Of a DNA stretch of 54,737 nt, positions 24,953 through 32,912 are shown piece after piece; the stretch's first letter is position 1, and every line of letters starts with the position of its first letter. The notes beneath the pieces were generated by a model. That model was not told where the DNA came from. It ran no database searches and saw nothing but the letters and a program-made list of their open reading frames with translations. A program made the translations under genes and the position numbers. The DNA is from DATLXU01 sp035575515 (GTDB lineage: Bacteria; Acidobacteriota; Blastocatellia; UBA7656), in contig DATLXU010000003.1 of the NCBI GenBank assembly GCA_035575515.1, forward strand, positions 1-54,737. The letters run 5' to 3'.

Positions 24953-27347
24953 CTCCCCGGCTGCCCGGAGAGTTGGGAACGTCGTAAGAGAACGGGTGCA
25001 CGAAATCGTCCTTCACCTTGAATTGCAATATCGCCTTGTTCAGTTGCTCCGACAGCCCAACCATTCCCTGTATGGTCTGTGCCGTCTCGTGCGCGCCCGC
25101 CGATGTCTCAAGCGTTATGCTCGAAATCGTCTGCATGGCTCCAGCGAGATTTCTCGTCACTCTCGCCTGCTCCTCCGAGGCGGCTGAGATCTCTTCCATA
25201 AGCTCGGACGACTCCCTCACAGCTTCCGATATATCCCGCAACGCACGGCTCGCCTGTGCAGCAAGCTCACTTCCGCCCCGCACTTCTTTCATTCCCACTT
25301 CCATCGCTGATAGAGCTTCTGCCGTCTCGTTCTGGATGGCTTTAATCAGGTTTCCGACATCGCGGGTCGCGCGGGCAGAACGCTCGGCAAGCTTTCTTAT
25401 CTCCTCGGCTACGACACTGAAGCCAAGCCCTGCTTCCCCTGCGTGCGCCGCTTCGATGGCAGCGTTTAGAGCAAGCAGGTTCGTTTGAGAGGCAATCTCG
25501 TCAATCAGGTCAATGATCTCTGAAATCTCGCTGCTGCGCGCTCCGAGCATACGCATCTTCTCGCTCGTCAGTTGAACTGCTGAATCAATTCTCGCCATCG
25601 CCTCAGAAGTGTCGACAACAGACTTGTCCCCGTGCTCGGCCATTTCAAGCGCGCGACGCGCAGCTTCGGCTGAGGCTTCGGCGTTTCGGGAAACCTGCGT
25701 CATTGAAGCGGCCATCTCCTCGACAGCGCTCGATGTGTTTGTTATCTCATCAGCCTGTCGCTGAGAACCGACCGCTATCTGCTCTGCTGCTGCCAGAATC
25801 TCGGTCGCGCTAGAAGAGACTGAAAGCCCAATCTGTTTCACCTGAGTGAGCATACGGCTGAAATTATCGAGCATCGTGTTTACGGCCTTGATGATTCCGC
25901 CCAGAGTGTCGCTTCCCTCCTCTCCTCTTCGCGTCAGGTCGCCTTCCGACACCATTGAGACGATGTTCAGGAAGTCATTCAGATTCCTGTCCATCAATTG
26001 CTCGGCCTGCAGCAGTCTTTCGCTTTGCGCTTTTTCATTCCTTAAAGCGTCGGCCAGCCTATCCATCATCTCGTTGAAACCCTCGCCAACTTTTTGCAGC
26101 TCGTCGCTCGTTGAAATCTGAACCCGTGCGTCGAGATTGCCCGCTCTCACCTGCTCAGTTGTTTCAACAAGCATTCTGATCTTGCTCGAAACGCTTCGAG
26201 CGAAAACCAGCGCCAGCCCTCCAAAGATAGTAAACGCTAGAACTCCAGCTATACTGATGCTTTTCAGCATCTGGTAGGCTGGAGCGAATACTTCGTCTTT
26301 GGAATTGTCAACAATAAAGGTCCAGCCGAGGGTCGGGAATTGATAATTCCCTATCGTCCCATCCGCCTTGCAATAGGAGACGATCCGCTGCTCGGACTTC
26401 TTGCTCTTAGGATTGAAACCGTAGTAGTAAAGAATCCCGGATCGATCTCCCGCTTTGAGCGCTCCGAGTCCAGACTCCACAAACGATGAATCTGAAACAC
26501 CTGCCTTTCTCATCGCTTCATCAAAAGCGAGGTTCCGTGCCTCCGGATCAGGATGCAACACAACGTGCCCATCCTTTCCTAACGCATAGGCATACCCCGA
26601 ATCATACTGCTTGAATCGCGCTATATAGTCTTGCAGGTCCTGCAGGTTGTACTTTACTTTCAGCACTCCAAGAGGGCTTCCCCCCTTGGATTGGACGGCA
26701 ACGCATATCTCCATCGCGAAAGTATTAGTGGGCTTGTCGTATTTAACGTCTTCGAGGAAGATTCCGGATTTCATTGTCTCCTGCCACCAGGCCTCGTCAC
26801 TCTGGACGAAATCTTCGGTTGAGCCGGTCATGCCAGCTATAAGCCCATACTTGTCCGTGAAGAACATTCGCTCTATGACAGGCTTTGCGTGCCGCTTATC
26901 GTCGAGGAACCGGCTGATATCAGGATCAGGTCTTAGTATGTGAGTGTCTTTGTATCTCTCTTCAAGAGCCTTAATCTGTTCGGAGTCGGGAACTCTTGTT
27001 ATACCTATCTTTTCCGCTTCTCTTGCTGCCCGCTCCGCAGCCTGCACAACAACGTCATCGCTGGCTATGGCTTTAATGAATTGAATGTTTTCGTATATAA
27101 GCAGGTCAGCCGTTTCAGCCGTTGAGCTTGCGCTCTGTTTAAGCTGCTCACTCGATTCAATGACCCTGTGGAAACTTAAGTATGCGACCCCACAAGCAAT
27201 CGTGATTGACAGCGCTCCCAGTGTCAGCAGGCCAACAGATATTTTCATTCCGAGACTTTTTAAACCAAGCCTCCCAAGCATCGAAACAGCATCAAAGCGA
27301 CGTGGCCACCATCTCCGATTGTCCTCTTTTGCTTTGTCCATTCTCAT
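24918..27347 (-). CDS. Methyl-accepting chemotaxis protein (dCache sensor)
   Basis: About 809 residues from the ATG at 27347, where AGAAGG lies ten bases upstream; the frame is open to a TTG at 27419, which has no binding site. An N-terminal cytoplasmic stretch of about 34 basic residues precedes TM1 (KISVGLLTLGALSITIACGV). A periplasmic double-Cache domain of about 300 residues follows, with SDEAWWQETMKSGIFLEDV and YAYALGKDGHVVLHPDPEA. TM2 is SIAGVLAFTIFGGLALVFA, then a HAMP (RIRMLVETTEQVRAGNLDARV type), a second HAMP-like segment (EGDLTRRG) and the signalling domain with tip EIASQTNLLALNAAIEAAHAGE. No CheR/CheB-binding pentapeptide at the end. The ligand is unknown; dCache often binds amino acids or organic acids. 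It heads the chemosensory operon. Confidence 0.95.
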   Translation of the reverse strand: MRMDKAKEDNRRWWPRRFDAVSMLGRLGLKSLGMKISVGLLTLGALSITIACGVAYLSFHRVIESSEQLKQSASSTAETADLLIYENIQFIKAIASDDVVVQAAERAAREAEKIGITRVPDSEQIKALEERYKDTHILRPDPDISRFLDDKRHAKPVIERMFFTDKYGLIAGMTGSTEDFVQSDEAWWQETMKSGIFLEDVKYDKPTNTFAMEICVAVQSKGGSPLGVLKVKYNLQDLQDYIARFKQYDSGYAYALGKDGHVVLHPDPEARNLAFDEAMRKAGVSDSSFVESGLGALKAGDRSGILYYYGFNPKSKKSEQRIVSYCKADGTIGNYQFPTLGWTFIVDNSKDEVFAPAYQMLKSISIAGVLAFTIFGGLALVFARSVSSKIRMLVETTEQVRAGNLDARVQISTSDELQKVGEGFNEMMDRLADALRNEKAQSERLLQAEQLMDRNLNDFLNIVSMVSEGDLTRRGEEGSDTLGGIIKAVNTMLDNFSRMLTQVKQIGLSVSSSATEILAAAEQIAVGSQRQADEITNTSSAVEEMAASMTQVSRNAEASAEAARRALEMAEHGDKSVVDTSEAMARIDSAVQLTSEKMRMLGARSSEISEIIDLIDEIASQTNLLALNAAIEAAHAGEAGLGFSVVAEEIRKLAERSARATRDVGNLIKAIQNETAEALSAMEVGMKEVRGGSELAAQASRALRDISEAVRESSELMEEISAASEEQARVTRNLAGAMQTISSITLETSAGAHETAQTIQGMVGLSEQLNKAILQFKVKDDFVHPFSYDVPNSPGSRGDGEFARYPQGD

Positions 27348-27889
27348 TTCACCCGAACCTTCTCTGGCGTGTGCGGTTGGCAAGAGCGCCTGCATCCACG
27401 ACCATGAGATATTAATCAAGGGCGGCTGATACGTTGGGGCGTAAGCGACGTGACTCGGTTTCAGAAAGAGGATAGAAGCTTACAGCGTTTTTAACAGAGA
27501 AACGTTCAAACGATTCTCGCCTACTTTTTTCAGGGGCATTTAGCGGCGCGCGCCAAACGAAACGTCTTTGCTAGTTGTGCCTATTATGCCAACAAAAAAA
27601 ACGGAGTCAAGACTAAAATTTGCCTGTGTATAGTTTGAATTCTCCTGGAGATACCGAAAGATCGAAGGCCTTTGCCCATTAAACCATTTCACCGCCTCTA
27701 CCATACAAAAGTACGAGCACCGGCGCCCACTATCGCATAATATTTAGGATTATGACGAATTAATAATCAACGTTATCAGACTCTTGATTTCGTCGCCTTC
27801 TTTTGTAAACTACGAACAAGAAAAAACCGGCAGCGCGTAATCGCACCTCGCTGCCGGTTTTTTCCTGTTAAGCTATTTCTTGCGGTTGT
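27348..27889. other. Intergenic region between chemosensory and cytochrome maturation operons
   Basis: About 540 bases upstream of the receptor gene and downstream of ccsA (both minus). It ends with the ccsA terminator. The part next to the receptor must contain the chemosensory promoter, but I found neither a convincing sigma-70 nor a sigma-28 box. No open frame here looks coding. Confidence 0.55.
27821..27863 (-). terminator. Rho-independent terminator of resB-ccsA
   Basis: AAAAAACCGGCAGCG (27821-27835) is the inverse complement of CGCTGCCGGTTTTTT (27849-27863) around a 13-base loop. Read on the minus strand it gives a GC-rich stem followed by six U residues 27 bases after the ccsA stop. 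Being symmetrical, it would also stop plus-strand transcription. Confidence 0.88.
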
Positions 27890-29461
27890 CTAGACACCTG
27901 CGTAGGAGTGCAATCCAGGTAAGAGGAAACTCACGCCTAGCCAGGTAAATATCACAAGGGCGAAGCCGAGCAAGGCAAAGTATGCGCTGCGTCTTCCTCT
28001 CCATCCATGCGCAATACGTGTGTGGAGAAATCCAGCATAAGCCATCCACGCTACAAGAGCGCCAACTTCTTTTGAATCCCATCCCCAGTACCGCCCCCAG
28101 GATTCATTGGCCCAGACTGCCCCTGTAATCAATAGAAGCGAAAGAAGCGGGAAAGCTACGCCGACCGTCCGGTACAACAGCGAGTCTAAGGTCTTGAGCG
28201 GTGGCAAAGCTGAAATTACATCCTCTCGTCTCCACGCAAAAAGCGATACTAGAAGCAATGCGACAAAAAGTCCTATCAATCCACCGAACTCGACCGGATT
28301 TGATCTCAGGCTCAGTTTGAAGTCGCTGGCGTTCTCGTTGGCCCAAGCTTGAAGCCTTTCGGGCGGAACAGGCCTTCCTTCAACAAGAACGGGATTCTCC
28401 TGCGCCGCCAATCGCTCGCTAAAGTTCACGTACTCCCGCTGCGGAATGTATTGGACGGGATGGTCAATCGTCTTGATCTGATAGAACAGCATCACAAGAA
28501 CTATCGCCTGCACAATCGCTGCCCCGCGAAATAGCCGCCAACCGAGCCTGTTCGCTTTTTCGTTTCGGTTGAGATAATCCATTCCGAAAAGTATGATGAC
28601 GCCGACAAGCATCAGCAGAGCAACGACCATCAGCGGGCCAATCACAGGTAACTCAGCGCGCACAAGCTGCTGGCTATTGCCCTGCATGATGTTCACGGTG
28701 TACTCCCCATGAAAGGGCACCCCGTAGTTGCCGACTGTTAGAAATACTACCAGGCCGAATAGTGAAACAGTGATTGCTACGGCCTCCCAGCGTATCCCGT
28801 CCTTAAGCAAATAAGCGAACGCGAGGCCAAAGCTCACAAGGCACACTCCATATCCAATTGTCGCAATCGAGACGTGAATCGGGCGCCAGTAGCTGTCAAG
28901 AATCGCTGGCAGCGAATTAATGTCATTGCCCATAAACATCGCAAGCACCAGAATCACGCTCACGATAGGCATCGAAAGCGCGCCAACAAAGCTGTATTTG
29001 GGCTTGCGAATCAACACCAGTGTAGTCAGCGCAGCGCCCGCGCAAAAGCCCAACGTGAGCGCATAGAGGTTATCTAGCGGGAAGTAGCGCCACACCCCGT
29101 TTATTGCTCCCTGCTTCCAACCCTCTTTGTCGCCAGCTTCAACCCATCGCATCATCCATCCCGACAGATTGAAGCAATACCCCATCGCTACGGTAATCAG
29201 TCCGAAACGGTCAAGTATCCTCTCTTTGACAAAAAGGTTTGTCACAAGAAGAACAGCCGCGCTTATGTAGCTGATCAAAGCGAGCATCGTCAGCGCGCCC
29301 TCATAAAGAAAACCTCGTGGCCCTCCAAATATTCGAGCGAGGATTAATACCAACGCCACGCCAACCGAAGCAATTATCGGCCAGAAACTCAGCACCTTTT
29401 CTGGCAGGCTCAACTCTATCTCCGGCATGACCGCTTCACCGCGTTTGATAGCTCTACTCAT
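27890..29461 (-). CDS. ccsA: CcsA/CcsB-type cytochrome c synthase membrane subunit (System II)
   Basis: 523 residues from the ATG at 29461, chosen because GGTGGAGG lies eight bases upstream and it overlaps the resB stop by eight bases; the frame is open to 29515. It is an integral membrane protein with about ten hydrophobic segments. The WWD-type haem-handling motif is clear near the C-terminus: SWGRYWGWDSKEVGALVAW, followed by the conserved HTR. With ResB it exports haem and attaches it to CxxCH motifs of periplasmic cytochromes, such as the tetra-haem protein encoded at 32913. The family is often named CcsB in Gram-negatives and CcsA in plastids. Confidence 0.94.
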   Translation of the reverse strand: MSRAIKRGEAVMPEIELSLPEKVLSFWPIIASVGVALVLILARIFGGPRGFLYEGALTMLALISYISAAVLLVTNLFVKERILDRFGLITVAMGYCFNLSGWMMRWVEAGDKEGWKQGAINGVWRYFPLDNLYALTLGFCAGAALTTLVLIRKPKYSFVGALSMPIVSVILVLAMFMGNDINSLPAILDSYWRPIHVSIATIGYGVCLVSFGLAFAYLLKDGIRWEAVAITVSLFGLVVFLTVGNYGVPFHGEYTVNIMQGNSQQLVRAELPVIGPLMVVALLMLVGVIILFGMDYLNRNEKANRLGWRLFRGAAIVQAIVLVMLFYQIKTIDHPVQYIPQREYVNFSERLAAQENPVLVEGRPVPPERLQAWANENASDFKLSLRSNPVEFGGLIGLFVALLLVSLFAWRREDVISALPPLKTLDSLLYRTVGVAFPLLSLLLITGAVWANESWGRYWGWDSKEVGALVAWMAYAGFLHTRIAHGWRGRRSAYFALLGFALVIFTWLGVSFLLPGLHSYAGV

Positions 29462-30995
29462 CTTTTGATCCTCCACCTTTAACAGACTCAACCAGCGTGT
29501 TGAACCGGCCTTCAAACGCTGACCGATTCCTGTTCGTATTGCCGCCCAAATAAGCCTTTGATCCTTTGCCGTTCGGCTCGATCACCGCCCAGACCCTCTG
29601 ATGCGAGAAGAAGAAGACACCACAGAGCGCCACAAATAGAAGCGTGAAGCCGATGTAAACGGGCGTGCGGCCCGGATCATATTGTATCGTCAAAGTATGC
29701 GTCGTGGATTGCTTCTCAAAATCGTCCAGCCTCACGGCGTATGTCTTGTCGCCAATATGAAGCAGGTTTTTGGCCTCTTTCTTTCCGGCAAATTCCTTAA
29801 ACAACTCAGGCCCAAAAGCTATCACCTCCTGGCTCTGCTTGCCATCCGCCGTCACAACTAGCCCCGCTGCGGATGTCCCTTCTCCATATTCAGGCGATCT
29901 CTGGTCTGTGAAATCCGGCGCGAATCCTTCATAAAAGACTCGCCCAATTCCTTCCACATCAGTGAAGTCGCCTCGCTGAATCTCTGCGCGTCGCTCCTCA
30001 CCGCCTCCTTCAGGGACAAACGCTACCCTTACTACTCGCGCATTCCCAACAGGAGAGAATTGAGACTGGAAGAAACGATACCCGCGATAATCTCCAACGT
30101 TGTTCAGGTGAACAAAAAGGTCTTCCCTTTTATCGCCATCCACGATTGTGATGTAGCTCTCCCAGTCCATCGTGTTGCCCACGTCCAGACCTTTGTGCGG
30201 ATCAATCAACTTCTGGCGCAAATCTCTGCATTCAATTTTGAATGGAAGCGTCTCTTCGCTCTGACGAGGCTTCCCGTCCGGGCCGAAATCGGTAGCGATG
30301 AATTTATTCGACGCCGGCATACCCGGCTCAATCTCCATAGAGCCGCCCTTGCCATACCTGCTCGTCAAAAAACCGCCCACAAAGATCGTCAGCAGCGCAA
30401 TGTGAACAACGTAGGCTCCAAGGCGATTCCATACATTCTTCTGAGCGAATAAAGTGATCCGGTTATTATCTTCACTGACGCGCGCACGAAATCCACGCTC
30501 TCGCCACGCGGCTTTTATCTTTTCGGCAAATGCATGGGGCGCGAGCTTCGATTCAGCTTCGGCGACGAACATCTGGGCCGCGATGAATTTTGGCGAGGCT
30601 TGAAGCTTCGGCTTCACTATATACTGCCACGCCGCAGGGAAACGATCTATCGAAGCCAGTATTATGTTGAGGCCCGTTATTGCAAGCAGCACCTTGAAAT
30701 ACCACGAACGATATATGTCGAAAAATCCCAGCGCGCCATAGACAAGGCGCTGCGCGGGCGTGATCTGATTGTAGTACTTCTCAAAGCCCTGGACGTTCAC
30801 CTGCATCACGAGCATTCCTATCATGCAGCAGGTCAAAAGCAGCCCCAGCATCACAAGACCGAAGCGCACAGAGCTTAGCAGCGTCAGCACGCGGTCCAAA
30901 ATGGAATCGTTTTTCTTTGCAACTGACTTGGGCGCTAACTCGACGCCACCCGTGGATGGAGCAGACGCATTTACTTCGGTTTCACTTGTCGCCAT
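29454..30995 (-). CDS. resB: ResB-like cytochrome c biogenesis protein (System II)
   Basis: 513 residues. Transmembrane segments at about 36-62 (SVRFGLVMLGLLLTCCMIGMLV), 95-115, 190-210 (AYVVHIALLTIFVGGF) and 450-475 (YIGFTLLFVALCGVFFFS) surround a large periplasmic domain of about 240 residues, the layout of ResB/Ccs1. The SVRF-G-x-x-L opening and GGFLTSRYG after the third segment fit the family. ResB and CcsA together form the haem delivery and ligation complex of System II. It precedes ccsA with overlapping ends. The C-terminus is Gly/Ser/Asn-rich and probably disordered in the cytoplasm. Confidence 0.93.
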   Translation of the reverse strand: MATSETEVNASAPSTGGVELAPKSVAKKNDSILDRVLTLLSSVRFGLVMLGLLLTCCMIGMLVMQVNVQGFEKYYNQITPAQRLVYGALGFFDIYRSWYFKVLLAITGLNIILASIDRFPAAWQYIVKPKLQASPKFIAAQMFVAEAESKLAPHAFAEKIKAAWRERGFRARVSEDNNRITLFAQKNVWNRLGAYVVHIALLTIFVGGFLTSRYGKGGSMEIEPGMPASNKFIATDFGPDGKPRQSEETLPFKIECRDLRQKLIDPHKGLDVGNTMDWESYITIVDGDKREDLFVHLNNVGDYRGYRFFQSQFSPVGNARVVRVAFVPEGGGEERRAEIQRGDFTDVEGIGRVFYEGFAPDFTDQRSPEYGEGTSAAGLVVTADGKQSQEVIAFGPELFKEFAGKKEAKNLLHIGDKTYAVRLDDFEKQSTTHTLTIQYDPGRTPVYIGFTLLFVALCGVFFFSHQRVWAVIEPNGKGSKAYLGGNTNRNRSAFEGRFNTLVESVKGGGSKDE

Positions 30996-31340
30996 ACATT
31001 TACCTGAATTCGGGCGTGTAAATTCTCATCCCTTATGAATCTCTACACGAATCACAGGGATTTTATCAAGCGCTAAAATGACGTGTCAACGCGACCTATT
31101 TTAAGCCCGCTTTCAAGGTCGCAGATGGCGCGCATTCCTTAATCCCACTCTCCCTGTGGGATATATGCAAACTGCAAACGTCGTTCCGGTAAACACAGGG
31201 GCGCCCTTCCATATAATACGCGGCGATTATTTGAAACAATTACTTGCAAGGCTATCTCTGCCGCGCATTTTCGCTCAACTTCATGGGGAACTTTCCGCTG
31301 CCAGAATCAATGCAGCATCAATGCGAAGCGCCCATTACCT
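30996..31340. other. Intergenic region upstream of resB
   Basis: About 345 bases. It holds a perfect 7-bp hairpin with a 7-base loop at 31142-31162 (ATCCCAC, GTGGGAT) but no U-tract on either side, so its role is open. A weak minus-strand promoter pair for resB (TTGATA, TAGAGA, 18 apart) may exist. No gene is visible. Confidence 0.5.
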
Positions 31341-32063
31341 TCATCTCGCCGGCTCGCTCGGCCTCAGTTCAACGCGGCTCACTAACGCGCGTTTGTCCAT
31401 CTCCAAAAGATTCACAACTGCAATCGCCACATCCTCAGGTAACAGCTTCCATGTCGTAGCCGGGTCCTGCTCACCGCTTCGGCCAAATCCTGTATTCACG
31501 GAACCGGGCATAACGTAACTAACACGGATGTGGTCGTATCTCACCTCCTGCATCAGCGATTCAGAGAAACCTATCAATCCAAACTTCGATGCGCAGTAAG
31601 CGGCTGCTCCAGCCATAGCGTTCTTACCCGCAAGGCTGCCAATGTTAATAATGTATCCTCCGCCTCGCTTCTTCATCATTGGCACAGCCTCACGACAACA
31701 ATAAAAGACGCCTGAAAGGTTCGTCTCGATTACAGCATTCCATTCCTCTGCGCTAAGCTCTTCGACATTTTTGAACGAACCTATCCCGGCATTGTTCACG
31801 AGCAGGTCAATGCCACCGAATGCCTGCTCCGCTTCCCTGAAAAGCCCTCGCACCTGCTCGTAATTCCTCACGTCGCACACTGCCCCCGCAACTCGTTTGC
31901 CATGAGCAGCCTGAAGCGACGCGACGGTTTTCTCAACCTCGTCTCTCTTCCGGGCGCTTATAAACACACGCGCTCCGCGCTCAAGCAATGCTCGCGCTAC
32001 CGCAAGTCCAATTCCGCGAGTGCTTCCGGTTACGATTGCAGCTTTATCTTCGATATAACCCAT
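31341..32063 (-). CDS. Short-chain dehydrogenase/reductase (3-oxoacyl reductase type)
   Basis: 240 residues, classical SDR. Cofactor motif TGSTRGIG at the N-terminus followed by an arginine-containing second strand (ISARKRDEV) that favours NADPH, the structural NNAG motif, and the catalytic set Asn, Ser (IGSLAG), Tyr and Lys (YCASK). PGSVNT closes the active site. The family reduces ketones or oxidises alcohols; FabG-like, sepiapterin-reductase-like and glucose-dehydrogenase-like members cannot be told apart here. GGAG lies about ten bases upstream of the ATG and a good promoter precedes it, so it is a single transcription unit. Confidence 0.9.
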   Translation of the reverse strand: MGYIEDKAAIVTGSTRGIGLAVARALLERGARVFISARKRDEVEKTVASLQAAHGKRVAGAVCDVRNYEQVRGLFREAEQAFGGIDLLVNNAGIGSFKNVEELSAEEWNAVIETNLSGVFYCCREAVPMMKKRGGGYIINIGSLAGKNAMAGAAAYCASKFGLIGFSESLMQEVRYDHIRVSYVMPGSVNTGFGRSGEQDPATTWKLLPEDVAIAVVNLLEMDKRALVSRVELRPSEPAR

Positions 32064-32095
32064 GCTTTCTTCTCCAAATCAAGCGTCCAATCGAA

Positions 32096-32124
32096 ACTAT
32101 AACGCGCAAGCGGCCTCCTCTCAA
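32096..32124 (-). promoter_or_regulatory. Sigma-70-like promoter of the short-chain dehydrogenase gene
   Basis: On the minus strand TTGAGA (complement of 32119-32124) and TATAGT (complement of 32096-32101) are separated by 17 bases. The start codon at 32063 is about 30 bases after the -10 box, giving a short leader. Confidence 0.55.
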
Positions 32125-32156
32125 TTGATGGAATGCGAAGGTTCTCTTCTAATAGC

Positions 32157-32185
32157 AAAAGACGCAGGCTCCACAAGCCTGCGCC
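32157..32185 (-). terminator. Terminator of maf
   Basis: Read on the minus strand, GCAGGCT (complement of 32176-32182) pairs with AGCCTGC (complement of 32164-32170) over a 5-base loop and is followed by GTCTTTT. It lies 35 bases after the maf stop codon. The U-tract is short. Confidence 0.6.
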
Positions 32186-32220
32186 AAAATCTTATTCCAT
32201 TATTGCTCGTCTATATCTTC

Positions 32221-32811
32221 CTACTTGATGAAGGGATACCCGAGCCGCCGCGCAAGACGATAGAGCAGCGGCAGCGGCAGGCCAACGACGTTGTAATAAT
32301 TCCCTGCTATCTCTTCGACAAAAAGACCGCCCAGGTCCTGTATGCCGTATGCCCCCGCCTTGTCCATTGGCTCTTTCGTGCCAACGTACCAGTCAATCTC
32401 TTTTTCTGTCATCTGAGCGAATCTCACAAGGGTCTTGTCGTAGTCGGCCACTTCGCGCCGCGTCGCAACATCCAGAAGCGCCACCCCCGTCATCACCGCG
32501 TGCCACTTGCCGGACAACTGGCGGAGCATACGCTGCGCGTCTTCTTCGTCCTGCGGCTTTCCCAGCACTCGCCCGTCAAGCACAACAATCGTGTCCGCGC
32601 CGATAATAAGTCCTGCTTCGCGCTTGCGCGCAACGGCAATAACTTTAGCCCTCGCAATCCTTATGATATAATCCGGTGGCGCTTCATCTGCGTGAGGTCG
32701 CTCATGAATTTGGCTAGGCTCAATCTCGAACTCGACGCCAATTTTCGCAAGAATCTCGGCCCGACGCGGCGATGCCGATGCCAAGATTATTTTTGGGTCT
32801 CTTTCAGGCAT
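32221..32811 (-). CDS. maf: Maf-like nucleoside triphosphate pyrophosphatase
   Basis: 196 residues, typical length. The P-loop-like signature SASPRRAEIL is at the start, ADTIVVLDGRVLGKPQDEEDA holds the catalytic aspartate, and the C-terminal YGIQDLGGLFVEEIAGNYYNVVGLPL is highly conserved in the family. Maf proteins hydrolyse non-canonical or modified nucleotides such as dTTP/UTP or m7GTP to the monophosphate; the subfamily cannot be fixed by eye. It is cytoplasmic. It is divergent from the cytochrome gene at 32913, with about 100 bases between. Confidence 0.94.
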   Translation of the reverse strand: MPERDPKIILASASPRRAEILAKIGVEFEIEPSQIHERPHADEAPPDYIIRIARAKVIAVARKREAGLIIGADTIVVLDGRVLGKPQDEEDAQRMLRQLSGKWHAVMTGVALLDVATRREVADYDKTLVRFAQMTEKEIDWYVGTKEPMDKAGAYGIQDLGGLFVEEIAGNYYNVVGLPLPLLYRLARRLGYPFIK

Positions 32812-32912
32812 TATCTTCTCTTACGCGGTCAAGGGCCAAAGAGATTCTTTAGTTGCCGGTTCACATTAAACTTGCTGAGCCGGAAGAAATCTTACTTTTC
32901 CGGAGGTTAACT

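Noticed and set aside
32062..32910. Long plus-strand open frame opposite maf
   Set aside because: It overlaps maf on the other strand completely and has no domain pattern; maf carries intact family motifs.
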